Shown here one piece after another: positions 7,459-11,384 of a stretch of DNA of 11,384 nt. Position numbers and translations under genes: made by a program. The DNA comes from Chloroflexota bacterium (GTDB lineage: Bacteria > Chloroflexota > Dehalococcoidia > Lucifugimonadales > Lucifugimonadaceae). The stretch covers positions 1-11,384 of the forward strand of contig JACPRT010000061.1 of NCBI GenBank assembly GCA_016189845.1, read 5' to 3'. The notes under the pieces were generated by a model. The model searched no databases. It had not been told where the DNA came from and saw only the letters and a program-made list of their open reading frames with translations. Every line of letters begins with the position of its first letter. Position 1 is the stretch's first letter.

Positions 7459-7620
7459 TCAGAGACGCGAAGAGGCCCCGGCATCGCGCCGGAGCCTCTT
7501 CGTTTTTTGCGCCGGGCGGTAGGCTGGGTGTGCGCCCGGCGGGATCAAGCACCAATGGGCTGGCGAGGTGCCCACGTTTCTGGTGCTCAGATCGTCATAT
7601 GGATGTTTGGCCGCGACCAT
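7459..7620 (-). CDS. Possible small ORF (53 aa) downstream of the orphan promoter module
   Basis: On the minus strand an ATG at 7620 opens 53 codons ending at 7459. It starts about 14 nt after the start point predicted from the orphan TCACG module (7641-7704). GGAGGA immediately precedes the ATG, closer than a normal ribosome-binding-site spacing. The peptide is basic at its C-terminus and resembles nothing I know, and its 3' part runs through the terminator hairpin of the response regulator. It may be chance; a non-coding RNA is at least as likely. Confidence 0.2.
   Translation of the reverse strand: MVAAKHPYDDLSTRNVGTSPAHWCLIPPGAHPAYRPAQKTKRLRRDAGASSRL
7468..7508 (+). terminator. Strong intrinsic terminator of the kinase/regulator operon
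   Basis: The arms CGAAGAGGC (7468-7476) and GCCTCTTCG (7494-7502) pair perfectly. CCGGC (7478-7482) and GCCGG (7488-7492) extend the stem after one C-A mismatch, leaving loop ATCGC. Six T follow at 7503-7508. It lies 24 bp after the regulator stop codon. There is no T-run on the minus strand, so it should act on plus-strand transcription only. Confidence 0.93.
7510..7541. repeat. Nine-base inverted repeat next to the terminator
   Basis: CGCCGGGCG (7510-7518) and CGCCCGGCG (7533-7541) are perfect complements around a 14-nt loop, directly after the terminator T-run. On the minus strand it would form a stable hairpin inside any transcript from the orphan promoter module. No T-run follows on either strand in the terminator sense. 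It supports a structured non-coding transcript but does not prove one. Confidence 0.5.
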
Positions 7621-7640
7621 TCCTCCAACCGACCGACCGG

Positions 7641-7704
7641 ATCATGCGCTTCGACGCGTGAGGCTGCCGTGACGGCGAGGCCGCGAATCGTGAGGACTTC
7701 GTGA
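7641..7704 (-). promoter_or_regulatory. Orphan promoter module: 11/21/11-spaced direct repeats plus -10
   Basis: On the minus strand TCACG occurs at 7704-7700, 7693-7689, 7672-7668 and 7661-7657: four perfect half-sites spaced 11, 21 and 11 bp. CATGAT (7646-7641) sits exactly 10 bp after the last, as in the three USP modules. It begins 16 bases past the USP2 stop codon and faces a stretch of about 190 bp with no recognisable gene, predicting a leftward transcript starting near 7634. This is the cleanest copy of the module in the window. Confidence 0.68.
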
Positions 7705-7719
7705 GAAATTCCATCTTCG

Positions 7720-8730
7720 TCAGTTCAGGTTGCGTAACGATGCCAGCTTCGGCGGGATTACAAGCACGGGTCTGCCCGAGGACCTCACAACCTTGTCAGT
7801 CACGCTTCCAAGCACCCATCTCGTGAGCCCGGAGCGCCCTCTCGAACCGACGACTAGCAGGCTGCCCGGCCACCGCCTGGCAGCCTTGACGAGGGCGGAG
7901 TCGGCGGGCCCCGGAACCACGTCGGCGGCGACGCTCAGCCCTTCGTCTCGAATTGCAACGGCCTGGCGGTCCAGGTAGTTCTGGGCCTCCTCGTGCAGGC
8001 GCCTGCGTACGACCTCCATCTCCCCCAGCGGTGCGTCGACGCCGGCCGGCGTGCCGGGTACTTCGTACGCGCGCACCAGCCGGAGATCGACTCGCAGCCG
8101 CCTGGCGATAGCCGCGGCGGGCCCGGTGCACGCTTCTGCGAGCTCGGAGCCGTCGAGGGCCGCAAGGACGACGGTCGGGAACCTGCTGTGAGCACGCTCG
8201 CTACCCGGTTCGCCGCTGTCCGGTCGCATGATGAGCAACGGCAGGTCGGATGCGTGCATCACGCGGTCGGTGGTGCTGCCCAGGAGCCCTCGTCCGATCC
8301 CTACACGCCCGTGAGTGGCCATGGCGATGAGGTCGCACCGCGCGCTGTGGGCTTCTTTGATGATTTCGGCAGGCGGGTCGCCTGAGGCGACCGACGTCGA
8401 CACGCCAATCTTCGCCAGCCGGAGGTCGGCCGCGATACGTTCGAGCCTGTCGACGACCCGCTCGATGGGCCGTTCAGCCACCGCCACCATCGCCGGCTCA
8501 AATTCCCTCCGCATCTCGGCCTGCACGTGAGAGCCGTGCGGCTGGAACTCGACCACCTGGCCGCGATCGATCAGCGAGCCGAATGGCTCGTCGTCGTACT
8601 GGATGACGCTCGTGAGGTGAAGTTCCGCCCCCAGCTTGCCCGCAAGGCTGGCGACCCAGGGGAGAATCGCCGCGGAGAGGCTCGATCCGTCCAGCGGAAC
8701 GAGTATTCGGGTGAATGTTTCCTGGCGCAT
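7720..8730 (-). CDS. Two-domain universal stress protein (USP2)
   Basis: A 336-residue protein of two UspA domains (about 6-170 and 185-326), each opening with a strand leading to a conserved LDGS. Domain 2 carries the only complete canonical ATP-binding loop among the six USP domains here: G295-S-R-G298, nine residues, then G308-S309. Domain 1 has A138 where the first Gly should be, followed by G141 and G151-S152. Domain 1 has a long insertion (about 45-95), acidic and Met/Arg-containing, between its early strands. The ATG at 8730 follows GGAGGG (8745-8740 on the minus strand). It lies 42 bp after the permease stop in the same direction, so it can be co-transcribed with it, but it also has its own TCACG promoter module inside the end of the permease gene. 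Its domain-2 loop region is very like that of USP3, so the genes arose by duplication of a whole two-domain gene. Confidence 0.92.
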   Translation of the reverse strand: MRQETFTRILVPLDGSSLSAAILPWVASLAGKLGAELHLTSVIQYDDEPFGSLIDRGQVVEFQPHGSHVQAEMRREFEPAMVAVAERPIERVVDRLERIAADLRLAKIGVSTSVASGDPPAEIIKEAHSARCDLIAMATHGRVGIGRGLLGSTTDRVMHASDLPLLIMRPDSGEPGSERAHSRFPTVVLAALDGSELAEACTGPAAAIARRLRVDLRLVRAYEVPGTPAGVDAPLGEMEVVRRRLHEEAQNYLDRQAVAIRDEGLSVAADVVPGPADSALVKAARRWPGSLLVVGSRGRSGLTRWVLGSVTDKVVRSSGRPVLVIPPKLASLRNLN

Positions 8731-8769
8731 TTGCGTCCGGCCCTCCGGGTGCTTTGACGATTCGTCATG

Positions 8770-8832
8770 AGGTTAATCGGGCCCGCGTGAGGAAGCCGTG
8801 ACAGAGGGGTTTTCCGCGTGAGGCGAACGTGA
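8770..8832 (-). promoter_or_regulatory. USP2 promoter module: 11/20/11-spaced direct repeats plus -10
   Basis: On the minus strand TCACG occurs at 8832-8828, 8821-8817, 8801-8797 and 8790-8786, spaced 11, 20 and 11 bp. TAACCT (8775-8770) lies exactly 10 bp after the last. The array overlaps the final codons of the permease gene, and the proposed -10 begins with its TAA stop codon. Predicted transcription start is near 8763, giving a leader of about 33 nt before USP2. Confidence 0.7.
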
Positions 8833-10080
8833 GGAAATGGCGCCAACCAGAAGTCCCGCCGCCCCGAGCCCGATCGCCCACGCAACCCCTTCCAGGCCCG
8901 TGTACGGGAGCAACGCCAGGCAGGACGCGCCGGCGGCGCCCGGGAGCAAGACGTCCGAGGCAATCCGGCGCCACGACTTCTCTTTCGTTAATCGAGCCAG
9001 GTGACGGATCAACGCGAAGTTCACGACGGCGAAGCTGAGGAGTATCGCGGCGTTGGTGATCTGCGCCACTCGCTCCAGGTCGCCGATCAGCGCGAACGCG
9101 GCCGCCACGGCCGCCGTCAACGCCGTGGCCGCCCAGGGAGTTTTGCGGGCGCCTATCCCAGCCAGCCACGCGGGCAACGCCTTCGCATCGGCCATTCCAT
9201 GGATCGAACGAGAGCCCGCAACCATGAGAAGCAGGACGGTGTTCGCGGTGGCCGCGAGGGCAACCAGGGTCAGCAGAAGGTGCGCGTTATCGCCGAGCGC
9301 ACCCGGGGCCACCTCAGCGAGGGGGGCGTTCGATCCGGCCAACGCCTCCCAGCCAACGGCGCTCGCTGCAGAGACTGCAACCGCCACGTAGATTGCCGCG
9401 GAGACGAAGAACGCAATTCCGAGCGCACGCGGGAGCGTGCGCTCGGGTTCCTTTGCCTCTTCGACGAGGTTGCCGAGCTCGTCGAAGCCAAGGTAGGCGA
9501 AGAACACGAGCGCCGACGCAGTCCACACCCCCCCGAACCCTCGCGGAGTGGCCAGGTAGTCGATCTCTCCCCAGTGGGGCACGCCGACCAGGACTATGAA
9601 AACCAGCCCGCCTACCTCGATCAGGGTGAACACGATGGCGAGCGCGATCGACTCGCCCAGGCCCCACCAGGCCAGGGCTGCGGCGAAGGCGATCAGCAGC
9701 AGTGCGCCGGCAACGATGGGCAAGGGCGTTATGCCGGTCAGGTATCCACCGAATCCAAGCGCCACGGCGGCCACCGATACCACGTCGGCCCAGATCATGA
9801 GCCAGCCGGCGGTGAATCCGATCCTGGGCCCAAAGCCCAGAGTTGCGTACTGAAACTCGGGCGAGTTTTTGGGTCGGATACGAACGAAACGTGCGTAGGT
9901 GAGGGCGGTCAGGCCAGCGACGGCCGCGGCGATAACGAAGCTGGCCCACATCCCGTTGCCGGCATGGCCGGCGGCGGGGCCGATCAGCGCATAGATGCCC
10001 GCGCCCAGGATGACGCCGACGCCTGAAAGCGAGACGGCCCAGAGGCCAAGCTTTCGCTCGAGCCGGTTCACGTTTTTCAC
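8773..10080 (-). CDS. APC-superfamily amino-acid permease
   Basis: A 435-residue inner-membrane transporter, predicted to have about 12 helices, that moves an amino acid or amine with H+ or Na+ symport or by exchange. The N-terminal helix 1 motif GVGVILGAGIY (20-30) is the unwound substrate-binding segment of APC transporters, and FFAYLGFDELGNLVEEAKEP (193-212) is the family's helix-6 to loop signature, followed by R-x-L-P-R. Substrate cannot be called; the cationic amino acid transporter/YfnA branch is the closest I recognise. The start is GTG at 10080 with GGTGAGGG (10092-10085, minus strand) four bases upstream. The C-terminal 18 residues are hydrophilic and are encoded over the USP2 promoter array, so their sequence may be shaped by it. 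It lies upstream of USP2 on the same strand and diverges from USP3. Transporters with a USP partner are common. Confidence 0.93.
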   Translation of the reverse strand: MKNVNRLERKLGLWAVSLSGVGVILGAGIYALIGPAAGHAGNGMWASFVIAAAVAGLTALTYARFVRIRPKNSPEFQYATLGFGPRIGFTAGWLMIWADVVSVAAVALGFGGYLTGITPLPIVAGALLLIAFAAALAWWGLGESIALAIVFTLIEVGGLVFIVLVGVPHWGEIDYLATPRGFGGVWTASALVFFAYLGFDELGNLVEEAKEPERTLPRALGIAFFVSAAIYVAVAVSAASAVGWEALAGSNAPLAEVAPGALGDNAHLLLTLVALAATANTVLLLMVAGSRSIHGMADAKALPAWLAGIGARKTPWAATALTAAVAAAFALIGDLERVAQITNAAILLSFAVVNFALIRHLARLTKEKSWRRIASDVLLPGAAGASCLALLPYTGLEGVAWAIGLGAAGLLVGAISSRSPHAENPSVTASSRGPD

Positions 10081-10140
10081 GCGACCCTCACCGAACAGGG
10101 GCGCATCCTCACGTCTCGGTCACGCATGCCCGTGCATGCT
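10077..10140 (+). promoter_or_regulatory. USP3 promoter module: 11/21/11-spaced direct repeats plus -10
   Basis: Half-sites TCACG (10077), TCACC (10088), TCACG (10109) and TCACG (10120) are spaced 11, 21 and 11 bp, with CATGCT (10135-10140) exactly 10 bp after the last. The distal pair overlaps the divergent permease's GTG start and ribosome-binding site on the other strand, so those two half-sites might be coincidental; the proximal pair is clean. The -10 area also contains GCATGC-ccgt-GCATGC (10124-10139), an inverted repeat. Predicted transcription start is near 10147. Confidence 0.65.
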
Positions 10141-10192
10141 CTCGTTGGGGCTCCCGGCCAGCTTCGTAAAAGACCGAGAGGGGTGGTAGCCG

Positions 10193-11230
10193 ATGTTCCG
10201 CAAGATTCTCGTCCCCATGGATGGATCCAATATCAGCGAAGGGATCGCCGGTTGGACGACGTCCTTTGCCCGTCCGATCGGCGCCGAGATGATTCTGCTC
10301 GCGGTCGTCGACCCCGGGAAGATTCCGATGCCGGACCGGCCGTCGTTCGGAACCCGTACCGAGGAATCGCGTCTCCATCCGGCCGCCGCAGCCACTCCGG
10401 GCCCACAGACCGGGGTATTGACCCTCGAACCCTTCGCGGACAGCGGGCCTCCGCAGCTGGCCCCGGCCACCGGCACGCAACTCGTCGATAGCGCGGTAGC
10501 TTCCGCCGACAGCTACCTGGTCCACCAGGCGCACCGGCTGACCGCGAACGGCCTCAAGGTAGCCACCAGGGTCGTCATTGGCCAACCCGCGCGGCAGATC
10601 ATCGACCAGGCCACCGCGCTCGACGCCGACCTGATCGCCATGGCCACGCACCGAGAGTCGCCCGTCGCCCGCGGGATCCTTGGCAGCGTGACGGACCGGG
10701 TCATGCACCTGTCGACCGTACCGGTGCTGGCGGTCCATCCCAAAGGGCACGCGGCGTTGGACCTCGGTGCAACGCCGCCCAGGGTGATCTTCGTGCCGCT
10801 GGACGGATCGGAGCTTTCAGCCAGTGTCACGCCGATTGCGATCGACCTTGCGCGGGCCTTTGGCGCGCGCATGGAATTCCTGAGCGTCGTGTGGCGCTAC
10901 TACGGTGTTGGCTGGCCGGAAAAGGAATGGTCCCCGACCGAACGCGGCGCGCCACCGGCCCGGGACGAGATCTTCCGGTATCTGGACAAGTTTGTCGGAG
11001 ACGCGAACTCGCACGGGGTGACCGCCCACGCCAGGGCGTTGTTCGGCAGCCCCGCGAGTCGCATCATCGAGGAATCGGGGGCGGTGGAGGGCGCGCTGAT
11101 CGTCATGAGCACCCGCGGAGCGAGCGGGTTCGCCCGGTGGGCGCTTGGAAGCGTCGCCGACAAGGTCGTCCGCTCGTCGGGGCACCCGGTGCTGGTAGTG
11201 CCGCCGTACACGACCCGCCCCGACTGGTAA
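10193..11230 (+). CDS. Two-domain universal stress protein (USP3) with a degenerate first nucleotide loop
   Basis: A 345-residue protein of two UspA domains (about 2-183 and 195-337). Domain 2 keeps most of the ATP loop (S306-T-R-G309, nine residues, G319-S320). In domain 1 the loop reads ATHRESP (151-157): both glycines of the G-2x-G element are gone (A151, R154), leaving only G164-S165, so domain 1 probably does not bind ATP in the usual way. A Pro/Ala/Thr-rich insertion of about 55 residues (45-100) in domain 1 looks disordered. Domain 2 contains a Trp/Tyr-rich stretch (234-246). The ATG at 10193 follows AGAGGGGTGG, a good ribosome-binding site. The gene is divergent from the permease, has the shared TCACG promoter module, and converges with a cytochrome c gene 26 bp beyond its stop. 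Confidence 0.92.
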   Translation: MFRKILVPMDGSNISEGIAGWTTSFARPIGAEMILLAVVDPGKIPMPDRPSFGTRTEESRLHPAAAATPGPQTGVLTLEPFADSGPPQLAPATGTQLVDSAVASADSYLVHQAHRLTANGLKVATRVVIGQPARQIIDQATALDADLIAMATHRESPVARGILGSVTDRVMHLSTVPVLAVHPKGHAALDLGATPPRVIFVPLDGSELSASVTPIAIDLARAFGARMEFLSVVWRYYGVGWPEKEWSPTERGAPPARDEIFRYLDKFVGDANSHGVTAHARALFGSPASRIIEESGAVEGALIVMSTRGASGFARWALGSVADKVVRSSGHPVLVVPPYTTRPDW

Positions 11231-11256
11231 AAGCCGAATGCGAGTGCCCGTGGCCG

Positions 11257-11384
11257 TCACTTGTTCATGCCCTGTAGCTGGCGTTCGTAGGACTCGGAAA
11301 ACGAAGTCTGGCGGTTTCGCACATCCTCCGGCCAGGTCGACTTGATGTACGCAAGAACCGCCAGGACTTCCTCGTCTGTCAGGA
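11257..11384 (-). CDS. C-terminal end of a probable c-type cytochrome, partial
   Basis: The last 41 codons of a minus-strand gene run in from beyond the window and stop at 11257. The start of the visible part, LTDEEVLAVLAYIKSTWPED, is the typical C-terminal helix of a class I cytochrome c, where (S/T)DEE(V/I)xAVxAYIxS precedes a Trp-Pro. The remaining RNRQTSFSESYERQ tail is polar. The haem-binding CxxCH and the distal Met would lie outside the window and cannot be seen, so the call rests on this helix alone. It would act in the periplasm or on the outer face of the membrane in electron transfer. It ends 26 bp from the convergent stop of USP3; the gap holds no clear terminator. Confidence 0.65.
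   Translation of the reverse strand, partial: LTDEEVLAVLAYIKSTWPEDVRNRQTSFSESYERQLQGMNK

Noticed and set aside
7507..7704. A 65-codon plus-strand ORF between the regulator and USP2
   Set aside because: It begins in the terminator T-run, has no ribosome-binding site, and ends inside the orphan promoter module.
9001..10026. A 341-codon plus-strand ORF inside the permease
   Set aside because: It is antisense to a clear membrane transporter and its translation is Arg/Gly/His/Glu-rich with no family features, a GC-rich shadow frame.
1..11384. CRISPR array, tRNA or rRNA gene, insertion sequence or prophage
   Set aside because: No regularly repeated 20-40 bp units, cloverleaf, rRNA motif, transposase or terminal repeats were seen on reading either strand.

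Overview
This is a GC-rich, densely coding 11.4 kb window, probably from a Chloroflexota bacterium. I lean towards the SAR202/Dehalococcoidia side because of the tandem enolase-superfamily paralogues, the multiple two-domain universal stress proteins and the KdpE-like regulator. That placement is inference; no rRNA or marker gene is present to confirm it.

Layout, left to right. (1) Positions 1-3853, plus strand: a catabolic-type operon. It holds a 5'-truncated enolase-superfamily acid-sugar dehydratase with a second, internal in-frame gap of about 65 residues; an intact paralogue joined to it by an ATGA stop/start overlap; an M24 'pita-bread' family protein lacking one canonical metal-ligand Asp; and TrmO, a tRNA t6A37 methyltransferase, with a TTG start. 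(2) Positions 3854-7508, plus strand: a two-domain universal stress protein (USP1), then a soluble GAF-PAS histidine kinase and a KdpE-like OmpR/PhoB-family response regulator, ending at a strong intrinsic terminator. (3) Positions 7509-10080, minus strand: a 200-bp non-coding stretch, a second two-domain USP (USP2), and an APC-superfamily amino-acid permease that lies upstream of USP2 in its transcription direction. (4) Positions 10081-11384: a third two-domain USP (USP3, plus), then the C-terminal end of a probable cytochrome c (minus) running off the window.

The most interesting signal is regulatory. Upstream of each of the three USP genes, on its coding strand, lies the same array: four TCACG-type half-sites spaced 11, 21 (20 in one case) and 11 bp, followed exactly 10 bp later by a hexamer with A at position 2 and T at position 6, as in a -10 box. 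Pairs of 11-bp direct repeats ending 10 bp before the -10 are how PhoB-family response regulators and their promoters are built, and a PhoB/OmpR-family regulator is encoded between the USP genes. A fourth complete copy (7641-7704) lies just downstream of USP2, facing a stretch with no recognisable gene. It may drive a small RNA or microprotein, or be left over from a lost gene.

Working model (inference): the soluble GAF-PAS kinase senses a cytoplasmic signal, phosphorylates the KdpE-like regulator, and this switches on a local regulon of three double-USP proteins plus an unknown transcript. USP2 can also be read from the permease transcript. The 5' catabolic operon appears to be a separate unit.
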